DNA of 44,719 nucleotides from Lactiplantibacillus xiangfangensis (GTDB lineage: Bacteria; Bacillota; Bacilli; Lactobacillales; Lactobacillaceae). The stretch spans positions 55,187 through 99,905 of the forward strand of contig NZ_JQCL01000098.1 in NCBI RefSeq assembly GCF_001438845.1, given 5' to 3'. Below the pieces are notes generated by a model. The model was not told the origin of the DNA. It did no database searches and worked only from the letters and a program-made list of their open reading frames with translations. Below, one piece after another: positions 32,970-40,946 of this stretch. The translations under genes were made by a program, and so were the position numbers. Positions within the stretch are counted from its first letter, which is position 1. Each line of letters opens with the position of its first letter.

Positions 32970-33941
32970 ATGATGAAAAAGACGATGTTAGGAAGCTTAA
33001 TGATTGGGATGGCGTTGATTTTGACCGCTTGTAGCGGAAATGGTAGTGGTAATAATGACAAGACCGTTTCGGTTGGTATCTTGCAGGTCGTTCAACACGG
33101 TTCGCTGGATCAAGCCCGTAAAGGATTTAAAGCGGGGCTAGATCAAGAATTGAAGGCGCATGGTAGTCAAATTAAGGTCAAGTATCACGATTTAAATGCT
33201 CAGGGCGACCAAGCCAATCTGAACACGATGAGCCAACAGTTGGTTCAACAAAAAAATGACTTATTGGTCGGAATCGCAACTCCGGCTGCCCAGGCTTTGG
33301 CGAAGAAGACCACGACGACACCGACGCTGGTCACGGCGGTGACGGATTTGAAAGCCGCTGGGTTAGTGAAAAGTAATCAACAACCACGAACCAACGTCAG
33401 TGGGACCAGCGACTTAATGCCGGTGGGAAAGCAGTTAAAATTACTCAAGAGCATGGCTAAGGGTAACAAGCCGATTGGGATTATGTATAATTCTTCGGAA
33501 GAAAATTCCGTCTTACAAGTTAAAATCGCTAAGCAATACGCGCAACGGTATCAGATTAAACTCAAGGTGGTCAGCGCGACTAGTACTAACGATATTGCCA
33601 GCGTATTGGCCGGCCTAGAAGGCAAAATCTCCGGACTGTACTTACCAACGGATAATTTAATGGCCAGCGCGATGAAGACGATCGGTCAAAAGACTAAGGC
33701 TGCTAAACTGCCCGTTGTGACCGGATCAATCGAAATGGCACAAGACGGTGGAACTGCCACTTACGGTTTAAACTTCTACGAGTTAGGTGAACAGACTGGG
33801 AAGATGGCTTACGACGTCTTGATTAAGAAAAAGAAACCAGCAACTATGGCGGTCCAGACTGCGGATAAAGTACACCTATACGTTAATAAGGCCAATGCCA
33901 AATCAATTGGACTAACGGCTGACCAAATCAAACAACCTTAG
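32970..33941 (+). CDS. ABC importer substrate-binding lipoprotein, TrpX-like (ABC_sub_bind family)
   Basis: ATG 32970 (or 32973) follows GAGGAGAG; an upstream ATG at 32934 has no ribosome site. The 323-residue product has a lipoprotein signal with the lipobox LTAC (Cys ~23) and the ABC_sub_bind fold: SVGILQVVQHGSLDQARKGF, LLVGIATPAAQALA, GIMYNSSEENS and GLYLPTDNLM. Members include the TrpX proteins next to tryptophan T-boxes. Here the leader carries Phe codons, so Phe or a broader set of aromatic amino acids is the likely ligand (inference). Confidence 0.9.
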   Translation: MMKKTMLGSLMIGMALILTACSGNGSGNNDKTVSVGILQVVQHGSLDQARKGFKAGLDQELKAHGSQIKVKYHDLNAQGDQANLNTMSQQLVQQKNDLLVGIATPAAQALAKKTTTTPTLVTAVTDLKAAGLVKSNQQPRTNVSGTSDLMPVGKQLKLLKSMAKGNKPIGIMYNSSEENSVLQVKIAKQYAQRYQIKLKVVSATSTNDIASVLAGLEGKISGLYLPTDNLMASAMKTIGQKTKAAKLPVVTGSIEMAQDGGTATYGLNFYELGEQTGKMAYDVLIKKKKPATMAVQTADKVHLYVNKANAKSIGLTADQIKQP

Positions 33942-33958
33942 AAAGGGGTGCAACGAAC

Positions 33959-34960
33959 ATGTTAATCACAAGTATTGGACAGGGGTTACTTTGGGCCCCG
34001 CTCGTTATCGGGGTGTTCTTGACCTTTCGAATTTTAGATATTCCGGATTTAACCACTGAAGGCAGTTTTCCACTCGGCGCGGCCATTACGATTAGTACCA
34101 TGCTCAACGGCCAGTCCGCTTTAACGGCTAGTCTGTTGGGGTTCCTTGGCGGTTGTGCCGCGGGTTGGGTCACCGGGATGTTGGATACCAAGTTGAAGAT
34201 GCCGTCACTGCTGGCGGGAATCTTGACCATGACCGGGTTATATTCTATCAACATGCACATTATGGGCCGGGCAAACGTGCCATTACTAGATCAAAAAGTA
34301 CTGACGAATTACCTGCCTGCCGGTTGGTCACTGGATGTCCAGACCATCCTAATTGGGGGCATCATCACCACGCTGGTTGTTTTATCCCTCGTTTGGTTGT
34401 TCCAAACACGCTTAGGGTTGTCACTAATGGCAACGGGGAACAACGCCGCAATGAGTGCAGCCAACGGAATTTACACGGATCGAATGGTCATCATTGGCTA
34501 CATGCTATCAAACGGCTTGATTGCGTTATCCGGCGGCCTCATTGCGCAGAGTAATGGTTACGCGGACATCGGCATGGGGATTGGGACCATCGTCATTGGA
34601 CTCGCTTCCGTGTTAGTTGGGGAGATTTTCCTCCATGGACGTAAGATATGGATTCGGTTGACGGGCATGGTCGTCGGAGCGATCATTTATCGCTACTTGC
34701 TGACCCTTGCCATGGGGATGGGCTTTCCGGTTAACGATCTTAAAATCTTGTCAGCCGTCATCCTCGTCATTGTGATTTGCTTACCGATGTTACAGACTAA
34801 ATACCAAACCAAACGTCAATTAAACCGTTACCTCAAACAGATTGGAGTCGAGCAAAATGTCACAAACCGCCATCCTGAACGTACAACAACTACAGAAAGT
34901 CTTCTTCCCGGGAACCAGCAACGAACGGCACGTTTTGAAGAACGTGAACTTGACGATTGA
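33959..34960 (+). CDS. ABC importer permease, TrpY-like
   Basis: ATG 33959 follows GAAAGGGGTG. The 333-residue product has about eight or nine helices and the branched-chain/TrpY permease pattern (DIPDLTTEGSFPLGAAI near the start, GLIALSGGLIAQSNGYADIGMG in the middle). The last ~35 residues are hydrophilic and lie entirely within the start of the ATPase gene in another frame, an overlap of 104 bp. It is the channel of the importer. Confidence 0.9.
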   Translation: MLITSIGQGLLWAPLVIGVFLTFRILDIPDLTTEGSFPLGAAITISTMLNGQSALTASLLGFLGGCAAGWVTGMLDTKLKMPSLLAGILTMTGLYSINMHIMGRANVPLLDQKVLTNYLPAGWSLDVQTILIGGIITTLVVLSLVWLFQTRLGLSLMATGNNAAMSAANGIYTDRMVIIGYMLSNGLIALSGGLIAQSNGYADIGMGIGTIVIGLASVLVGEIFLHGRKIWIRLTGMVVGAIIYRYLLTLAMGMGFPVNDLKILSAVILVIVICLPMLQTKYQTKRQLNRYLKQIGVEQNVTNRHPERTTTTESLLPGNQQRTARFEERELDD

Positions 34961-35624
34961 ACCCGGGGACTTCGTATCCGTCATCGGCAATAATGGTGCG
35001 GGAAAATCAACGCTTTTAAACACGATTGCTGGAACTTTGACGCCAGATGCCGGTGAGTTAATGGTTGCCGGACACCGCGTCACAAAACGGTCGGTAGCCT
35101 ACCGTTCACGGTGGGTGTCACGGGTCTTTCAAGATCCTAAAATGGGAACGGCCGGTGAATTGAGTGTCGCTCAAAATTTAACGTTAGCTGAAAAACATAC
35201 GGGTAGTTTGAGTTTAAGACGTTACCGCCGTGCAGACCAGGCAAAGCGGTACGCCACATTATTGGCCAGCCTAAATATGGGCCTAGAACACCGTTTGACG
35301 ACGCAGGTGAAATACTTATCAGGGGGGCAACGGCAAGCGTTGTCGTTACTGATGGCGACTTTGAGTCAGCCACAATTGTTATTGCTGGATGAGCACACTG
35401 CCGCCTTAGACCCGCAGACGAGCAAGGAAGTCATGGCACTGACGGAAGCCATCGTGACAAAGCAACATTTGACCACGATGATGATTACCCATAAGCTAAG
35501 TGACGCGTTGACTTATGGTAACCGGTTGGTGATGGTCCAAGACGGCCAAATCAAACTGGATGTTCGCGGGGAAGCCAAGGCACGGTTACAAGCCAGTGAC
35601 TTAATGGGGTTATTTAGCGACTAA
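34857..35624 (+). CDS. ABC importer ATPase, TrpZ-like
   Basis: ATG 34857 follows GGAG at ten bases. The 255-residue product has Walker A GNNGAGKST, the Q-loop in RVFQDPKMG, signature LSGGQRQAL, Walker B LLLLDEHTAALD and a switch His in MITHKLSDAL. Its start lies inside the permease gene, suggesting translational coupling. It powers the importer formed with the two previous products. Confidence 0.92.
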   Translation: MSQTAILNVQQLQKVFFPGTSNERHVLKNVNLTIEPGDFVSVIGNNGAGKSTLLNTIAGTLTPDAGELMVAGHRVTKRSVAYRSRWVSRVFQDPKMGTAGELSVAQNLTLAEKHTGSLSLRRYRRADQAKRYATLLASLNMGLEHRLTTQVKYLSGGQRQALSLLMATLSQPQLLLLDEHTAALDPQTSKEVMALTEAIVTKQHLTTMMITHKLSDALTYGNRLVMVQDGQIKLDVRGEAKARLQASDLMGLFSD

Positions 35625-35644
35625 ATGGGAAAATTATCGGACGC

Positions 35645-35688
35645 AAAAGCGGTAGCAAGGTTGTCGTCACAATCTTGCTACCGCTTTT
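35645..35688. terminator. bidirectional terminator between convergent genes
   Basis: The perfect 15-bp stem AAAAGCGGTAGCAAG / CTTGCTACCGCTTTT lies between the ABC operon and the minus-strand surface protein. Confidence 0.88.
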
Positions 35689-35709
35689 AGTTGCTACCAT
35701 TTTGGAGAC

Positions 35710-37017
35710 TTATTTAGTTGTCCAATTTTGGCCATCATAACGGTAAATCGTATGGCCACCGGCGTAGTAATATTGCCAAGTGGTGCCCGTTAGGAATGAG
35801 GCGCTGATTTTTACGACGCTATCGGTAGGTTTGACGTCGCCATAGAAACTGGTGTCAGACAGACTGTAGTAGAAACCAGCGGGGAGCAGGCGGTTATCTG
35901 GGAGTTCTTGGAATTGCCCCTTCATGTAACCGTCTTGGCCGGCGACCTTAACGGGGATGGCGTAGACGTGATCGGAAAGTTCACGAATGCCGTCTGGGTA
36001 AGCCGTTATTGAACTTTCAGTTTTGAGCGTGGTGCTAGCCTGCGTTAAGTTAGCGTCTTTATAAATGGTGGTGTTATCACCGATGTATAAAACGTCTTCG
36101 TGGCGGCCATCAAAAACGGACGGCGTTGTTGAGGTCTGATGCTGACCAGCTTTGAGGTAAGCGCGATTCACCCAGCCGTTAACGGTGCCAGCTGGATTGG
36201 TGACGTGGTAATAAGTATACCTTTTGCCCTTCAAGTAAACGTGACGGGACTGGGTTGCCGTATAGGTGTCACTTGCAGATAATGCCTTGGCGTGGTTCAT
36301 TTTAAGGACTTTATTAGAACCCGTTAACGCGTAAATCTTGCCAGCTTTAGCCCGAATAAAGGTTTGGGCCGCCATCTTTTTAGGTGTCGACATTTGGTAA
36401 TGCTTGCCGGCTTTTAGTGCGCTGGTTTTGACCCAGCCCTTAGCCTTTTTGTTGGCACTAGTGACGTAGTCGTAGTGCACTTTTTTGCCGTGAATGTAGA
36501 GACTCCGTTGCTTGGTTCGGTTGTAAGTCAGGTGGGCTTTTAGGGCGCTACCGGTACGTCGCTTGATAGCTTGATTAGATCCGCTTAACTTAGTGAATTT
36601 AACGGATCTAGCTCGGTAATAGGGGGCGGTTTTAACTGACTTGGTCGTTGTTGCTTGGTAGTTTTTACCGGCCTTGAGATAACTGGCAGCGACCCAGCCA
36701 GTGGCCTTATTTTGGGCATTGGTGACGTGGTAGTAGGTCACTTTTTGACCATGTTTTGTCACGGCCGTTTTAGCCGTGCGGGTCCAAGTAGTGTGCGTGT
36801 AGTTTTTTAACGCGTGGTTAGCTTTGAAGTTGAAATGTTTAATAGATCCGACAAAGCGGTACGTATGCCCCTTCTTGCTCGTGGCGTAGTAAGGCTTGTG
36901 ACTAACATTGACCGTTTTAGTGCGGTGGTAGGTGGTCGCGGCTTGTGCCGGCAAGGCGGTCCCGGCGACCCCTAATAAAATAATGCTAGTCGTGGTGATT
37001 AATTTAGATAAACGCAT
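35710..37017 (-). CDS. secreted basic protein with three ~85-residue SH3/GW-like repeats
   Basis: The ATG at 37017 follows AAAGGAGC. The 435-residue product has a signal peptide (to ~27) and three homologous repeats (~28-120, 121-207, 208-292). Each contains a Tyr-rich strand and ends in the same block (GWVAASYLKAGKNYQ, GWVKTSALKAGKHYQ, GWVNRAYLKAGQH). They are Lys/Arg/His-rich and resemble GW/SH3-type wall-binding modules. The C-terminal ~140 residues are a different beta-rich domain with many Tyr/Trp. There is no anchor motif, so it is probably held to teichoic acids or wall by charge. It could be an adhesin or wall-binding protein. Confidence 0.8.
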   Translation of the reverse strand: MRLSKLITTTSIILLGVAGTALPAQAATTYHRTKTVNVSHKPYYATSKKGHTYRFVGSIKHFNFKANHALKNYTHTTWTRTAKTAVTKHGQKVTYYHVTNAQNKATGWVAASYLKAGKNYQATTTKSVKTAPYYRARSVKFTKLSGSNQAIKRRTGSALKAHLTYNRTKQRSLYIHGKKVHYDYVTSANKKAKGWVKTSALKAGKHYQMSTPKKMAAQTFIRAKAGKIYALTGSNKVLKMNHAKALSASDTYTATQSRHVYLKGKRYTYYHVTNPAGTVNGWVNRAYLKAGQHQTSTTPSVFDGRHEDVLYIGDNTTIYKDANLTQASTTLKTESSITAYPDGIRELSDHVYAIPVKVAGQDGYMKGQFQELPDNRLLPAGFYYSLSDTSFYGDVKPTDSVVKISASFLTGTTWQYYYAGGHTIYRYDGQNWTTK

Positions 37018-37215
37018 TCTAAATAGCTCCTTTTTTGGTTACTGCCCCCAATATACGCCAAAATAAAGGAAACAACTATCGCATCATAAATAAAATTATG
37101 ATGGCTGGTGAAAAAGGCTGTTTAAATAAAAAGTAGGGACGGGTGTCGTTTCGGGCGACAACGGTAGGTTGTAACGGGTAAAATAAATGTAAAACTTAGC
37201 TTGGAGGATCGCTTG

Positions 37216-37569
37216 ATGGATAAAGTACGCTGCATGGTTTATGTAACGGACGTGGAAAAGGTTGTTCAGTTTTGGCAGGATCACCTAGGGGCACGGGTGG
37301 CGGAGATTAACCCGTTGCCAGATGGATCAAATAACGTGGTGTTGAAGATTACCCCGGAAGTTGAACTCGCGTTTTTCTCAAAGGCGTTTATCGCGCAATA
37401 CTCACCAGAAGTTGCCACTAACTTTCCGTCACTAATGTTCTTCAGTGACCAATTCAACACGTTGCATCACCAGATTCCAGGTGCTGGGCCGGTGGTCGAT
37501 AATCACGGTCAGTTAACGTTTAACTTTGCGGATCCGGAAGGGAATTACTTCGTAGTTGCCAAGTCATAA
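37216..37569 (+). CDS. VOC/glyoxalase-like protein
   Basis: ATG 37216 follows TTGGAGGATC. The 117-residue product has the vicinal-oxygen-chelate layout: VRCMVYVTDVEKVVQFWQDHLGA at the start and FADPEGNYFVVAKS at the end. The fold normally forms a metal site from two beta-alpha-beta-beta-beta halves. Members range from glyoxalases to antibiotic-binding proteins; the substrate cannot be told here. Confidence 0.85.
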   Translation: MDKVRCMVYVTDVEKVVQFWQDHLGARVAEINPLPDGSNNVVLKITPEVELAFFSKAFIAQYSPEVATNFPSLMFFSDQFNTLHHQIPGAGPVVDNHGQLTFNFADPEGNYFVVAKS

Positions 37570-37577
37570 GATAATCG

Positions 37578-37608
37578 AAATGCAGTCTGTAAAGATTGCA
37601 TTTTTATT
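37578..37608 (+). terminator. Rho-independent terminator
   Basis: AAATGCAGTC pairs with GATTGCATTT (one G-U pair), and T-rich sequence follows. Confidence 0.75.
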
Positions 37609-37654
37609 TTAATAATAATGTGAAAAATAGCACAATATCAGTTATAATATAGCC

Positions 37655-37887
37655 ATAGTGTGGTAGCTGTTAAAAATGGATTGCCGGTTGTAACATTTGC
37701 TTGTTGACTATAAAAGCTTTTTTATGAGGATGCTAACTGTTTGTGGCTGGTTAGTTCCTCAGCATAGCCTTGTGAATATCGCGACAAAAAGCAACCCGAA
37801 TCAGCAACAACCGGTTATACCGTGCCGTCTGATTTTTAGTTGCCACCTCCTAACCTTTTGGTCCGTGAGAGTCTTCACGGGCTTTTT
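37655..37887 (+). ncRNA. candidate structured RNA of ~230 nt with its own terminator
   Basis: TATAAT at 37643-37648 could start it. Nested stems follow: GGTTAG (37749) with CTAACC (37850), GCAAC (37791) with GTTGC (37839), AATCAG (37799) with CTGATT (37829), and an inner CGG/CCG hairpin. It closes with the terminator CCGTGA/TCACGG and five T residues (37861-37887). The only open frame here has no ribosome site. It fills the 510-bp gap before the MarR gene. I cannot assign an RNA family; a 6S-like RNA is one possibility to test. Confidence 0.45.
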
Positions 37888-37949
37888 GGTTTTGGCCCTA
37901 GTCCGGTTTTCACTGATGGCACGCAGTATAAAAACTAAATAAAAATTGA

Positions 37950-37987
37950 GCGGATCAATCCTGTTAAATCAGGGGTTGTCCGCTTTT
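37950..37987 (+). terminator. second hairpin with T run before the MarR gene
   Basis: GCGGA and CCTG (37950-37963) pair with CAGG and TCCGC (37970-37983), then TTTT follows. It insulates the MarR operon from the candidate RNA. Confidence 0.65.
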
Positions 37988-38009
37988 ATTAACCAATCGA
38001 TTAGAAAAC

Positions 38010-38039
38010 TAGTTAGTTTTTGTTGTATTAGTCTAACTA
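38010..38039. promoter_or_regulatory. possible MarR operator
   Basis: TAGTTAG (38010-38016) and CTAACTA (38033-38039) form a 7-bp inverted repeat around the promoter region of the MarR-ABC operon. MarR proteins usually bind such repeats at their own promoter. Confidence 0.35.
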
Positions 38040-38082
38040 TCGTGCTAACATAATTATCATTCAAGTACAGGAGGTCATTTTT

Positions 38083-38616
38083 ATGACGACAAACAATCGA
38101 GATTTATTTAATAGTTTTGGTAAATTAATGCAAAATCGCGCCTTTCTAATGGCGGTGGCCCATCAACACCACTTTGATGGTCGGGGCTCAGAACGTAACG
38201 GTCGTGGACAAGTTCGTTTGTTACAACTATTAGTCGACTCACCCGCAGGATTAACGAATGCGGAAATTGCAGAGATCTTAGATATCCGGCCGAGTTCGGT
38301 TAGTGCGACGCTCAGTCGGTTAGAGGACGCGGGATTGATCGTTCGTGAGCCTAGTAGTCGGGATAAACGGGTGGTCATTGTCCGTCTAAGCGAAAAAGGG
38401 CAAAAGATGGCCAGTCATCGTGACCAAGGCGTTGCCGATTTGGCGGACCAGTTATTCGGTAATTTGAGTGATGACGAACAAGCAGAATTACAGCGTTTGT
38501 TAGATAAGGTCAGCGTAAACGCCGCTGACTTAGACGTTCAGGATTTAATGCATTTTGGCCATGGTCACGACTGGTCACAACATCCAGGATGGGGTCGCGG
38601 TCGCGGCTGGTTCTAA
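38083..38616 (+). CDS. MarR-family regulator with His-rich tail
   Basis: AGGAGG precedes the ATG. The 177-residue product has the MarR winged helix (LTNAEIAEILDIRPSSVSATLSRLEDAGLIVREPSSRDKR, residues ~65-100). The N-terminal helix carries HQHHFDGRGSERNGRGQ. The last ~20 residues (MHFGHGHDWSQHPGWGRG) are rich in His, Gly and Trp, an uncommon tail that might bind metal. It lies 27 bp before an ABC exporter gene, which it probably represses. Confidence 0.9.
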   Translation: MTTNNRDLFNSFGKLMQNRAFLMAVAHQHHFDGRGSERNGRGQVRLLQLLVDSPAGLTNAEIAEILDIRPSSVSATLSRLEDAGLIVREPSSRDKRVVIVRLSEKGQKMASHRDQGVADLADQLFGNLSDDEQAELQRLLDKVSVNAADLDVQDLMHFGHGHDWSQHPGWGRGRGWF

Positions 38617-38643
38617 TATTAAGAAATTTTGAGGCAGAGAGAA

Positions 38644-40404
38644 ATGGAACGTAGAATGACAGCACCAAGTACCGCTACCCGCGGTAAGTTTGATATGAAG
38701 GGGTTCTTACACCTGATTCGGCAGACCGCGCCGAAATATTGGCAACTTTGGATTGGGTTAGGACTTGGTTTGTTGGCAACCGGTGCCCAACTAATGGTCC
38801 CGAAGTTTGCGCAGACCTTAATTAACGGGTTCAGTCACGGTGTTAACCAGCAGTTATTGGTTGGCGTGATTGGCTTGTTCCTAATTAGTGCGGTAATCAG
38901 TGCCGTGTCGGGAACGCTACTTGGTATCTTTGGTGAAAATGTTGTGGCAAACTTACGCACAACGTTATGGCACCGGCTCGTACGATTACCCGTCAGCTAC
39001 TTTGACGATGTTAAGACCGGTGAAATGACGTCGCGGTTGGTCAACGATTCGACGCAAATTAAGGACTTACTCGCTAATGCGTTTCCACAGATGGTCACGT
39101 CACTGCTGCAACTTGTCGGTGCGTTGGTCATTATGGTTTTGATGGACTGGAAGATGACGGCCATCATGGTTTTAGCGATTCCACTTATCTTACTCGTGAT
39201 GATGCCAATCATGCGTCAGAGTAGTAAGATTGGTCGGCAACGCCAAGATGCGTTAGCTGGGTTTAACGGTACTGCCGACGAAACCCTGAGTGAGATTCGG
39301 CTGGTGAAATCGTCCAATGCCGAACCTTCCGAAACGACGAACGGGTCACAACAAATTACGAAACTTTATCAAATCGGTTTAAAAGAAGCAATGTATGATT
39401 CAGTTGCGGGTCCGGTCATGACAGCTAGCATGATGGCCTTGTTTGTGGGCGTGCTGGTGTACGCTGCGGCGCGGGTCGCTAGTGGCACGATGTTAATGGG
39501 AACGTTGGTCTCATTTCTAATGTACCTGTTCCAAATTATTGGTCCTGTAGGGACATTGGGTCGATTTTTTACCACGTTATCCAAGGCAAACGGCTCAACT
39601 GAACGCATTCGTGACTTGTTGAATGAACCTGAAGAAGCTTTAACGACCGGAACGGACCAGTCCGTAGCTGACCAAACGCTTGCGATGCAACACGTGAACT
39701 TTGCCTACGATGATGACGGTAAAGTGATCTTAAGCGATGTGAGTTTTGAAGCAAAACCAAATACGGTCGTCGCTTTTGCCGGACCATCTGGTGGTGGGAA
39801 ATCCACAATCTTTGGTTTGCTTGAACGCTACTATCAGCCTCAGGGTGGGCAAATTACAATTGGCGACCAGGATGTGAACCAGATTAGCTTAAATGCTTGG
39901 CGGTCCCAAATTGGTTACGTTAGCCAAGATTCCGCAATTATGGCCGGTACCATTCGGGATAACTTAACGTATGGTTCTGACCAAAGCTACAGTGATGAGC
40001 AGTTATGGCACGTCTTGTCGCTGGCTTCCGCTGATAAATTCGTCCGGGCAATGCCGGACGGTTTGGATACGCAAGTTGGTGAGCGGGGCGTGAAGGTCAG
40101 CGGTGGACAACGGCAACGTTTAGCGATTGCCCGGGCATTTCTCCGCAATCCTAAGATTTTAATGCTCGACGAAGCAACGGCTAGTTTGGATTCAGAATCC
40201 GAAGCGATGGTTCAAAAGGCTTTGGGTGAATTGATGAAGGGCCGGACGACTTTAGTGATTGCGCACCGCTTAAGTACGATTATCGATGCGGACCAGATTT
40301 ACTTCATTGAAGGTGGTCGGGTCAGCGGTTCTGGAACCCACCAAGAATTGATGGCCGACGTGCCGCTTTACAGAGACTACGTCAAAATCCAGTTCAAAGA
40401 ATAG
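38644..40404 (+). CDS. ABC multidrug/lipid exporter (fused membrane and ATPase domains)
   Basis: ATG 38644 follows GAGGCAGAGAG. The 586-residue half-transporter has six membrane helices (~30-320) and an ATPase domain: Walker A GPSGGGKST (~384), Q-loop GYVSQDS, signature VSGGQRQR (~488), Walker B LMLDEATASLD (~512) and H-loop IAHRLS. The family (LmrA/MsbA/BmrA-like) works as a dimer to expel hydrophobic drugs or lipids. It forms an operon with the MarR regulator. Confidence 0.93.
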   Translation: MERRMTAPSTATRGKFDMKGFLHLIRQTAPKYWQLWIGLGLGLLATGAQLMVPKFAQTLINGFSHGVNQQLLVGVIGLFLISAVISAVSGTLLGIFGENVVANLRTTLWHRLVRLPVSYFDDVKTGEMTSRLVNDSTQIKDLLANAFPQMVTSLLQLVGALVIMVLMDWKMTAIMVLAIPLILLVMMPIMRQSSKIGRQRQDALAGFNGTADETLSEIRLVKSSNAEPSETTNGSQQITKLYQIGLKEAMYDSVAGPVMTASMMALFVGVLVYAAARVASGTMLMGTLVSFLMYLFQIIGPVGTLGRFFTTLSKANGSTERIRDLLNEPEEALTTGTDQSVADQTLAMQHVNFAYDDDGKVILSDVSFEAKPNTVVAFAGPSGGGKSTIFGLLERYYQPQGGQITIGDQDVNQISLNAWRSQIGYVSQDSAIMAGTIRDNLTYGSDQSYSDEQLWHVLSLASADKFVRAMPDGLDTQVGERGVKVSGGQRQRLAIARAFLRNPKILMLDEATASLDSESEAMVQKALGELMKGRTTLVIAHRLSTIIDADQIYFIEGGRVSGSGTHQELMADVPLYRDYVKIQFKE

Positions 40405-40484
40405 ACCGGCGAACTAATTACTCGCATTTGCCAGCTGACTTCCTTAAAATAAGTGGATAATCTAATTTGAAGAGGTCAGGGACA

Positions 40485-40787
40485 ATGGTCATGCGGGATG
40501 TCAATATTGGAACGAAGGTTGGGTTAGCGTTACTAAATGATCGGTGGTACGCGTTAACGCTCAGTAATTTGGGCCAGCAACCAGCCGACTTTATGGTCTT
40601 GCGCCGGCGTGTGCGGGGCTTAAGCACGTTGAAATTGTTAACGGTACTCGCTAAGATGAGCCAGCTTGGTTTGATTACGGAAAGCGACCACTACCAGTAC
40701 CAATTAACGTCGACCGGTTTAGAATTACAAAAAAGTTTGCAAGCGTTAGAGGCGTGGGGCGACCGAATGATCGTTGCGATGCACTAA
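40485..40787 (+). CDS. HxlR-like winged-helix regulator
   Basis: ATG 40485 (or 40491) follows GAGGTCAGGGA. The ~100-residue product matches the HxlR/YodB pattern: LLNDRWYALTLSNL, RRRVRGLSTLKLLTVLAKMSQLGLI, YQLTSTGLELQKSLQALEAWGDRM. It lacks the N-terminal Cys used by redox-sensing members. The target is unknown; it follows the ABC exporter by 80 bp with its own ribosome site. Confidence 0.8.
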   Translation: MVMRDVNIGTKVGLALLNDRWYALTLSNLGQQPADFMVLRRRVRGLSTLKLLTVLAKMSQLGLITESDHYQYQLTSTGLELQKSLQALEAWGDRMIVAMH

Positions 40788-40825
40788 TGATGCTGTAAAA
40801 AAATTGAGTCTGAGACAGTAGGAAC

Positions 40826-40938
40826 GTGGGCCAAAAGGCAGTTTGTTCCGCTTAAACCGAAAGCAGCGACTATTCCAAACTCAGGAATAATCGCTGCTTT
40901 CACGTTAATGCTCACAAACTAATCGCCTTTTGGCCCAC
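40826..40938. repeat. 113-bp long imperfect hairpin element
   Basis: The outer arms are GTGGGCCAAAAGGC (40826-40839) with GCCTTTTGGCCCAC (40925-40938), perfect over 14 bp, and AGTTTGT with ACAAACT just inside. The inner stem is GAAAGCAGCGA (40859) with TCGCTGCTTTC (40891), topped by TATTCC/GGAATA. It lies between two convergent genes and covers almost the whole gap. It could be a MITE-like element or a strong bidirectional end structure. Confidence 0.7.
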
Positions 40939-40946
40939 TTTTGACG

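Noticed and set aside
32554-32970. T-box riboswitch upstream of the TrpX-like gene
   Set aside because: No T-box core (AGGGTGG-ACCGCG-like) is present; the Phe-rich leader ORF and pairing chain explain the region better.
37697-37942. 81-codon ORF
   Set aside because: It has no ribosome site, unusual composition and overlaps stems and the terminator of the candidate RNA.
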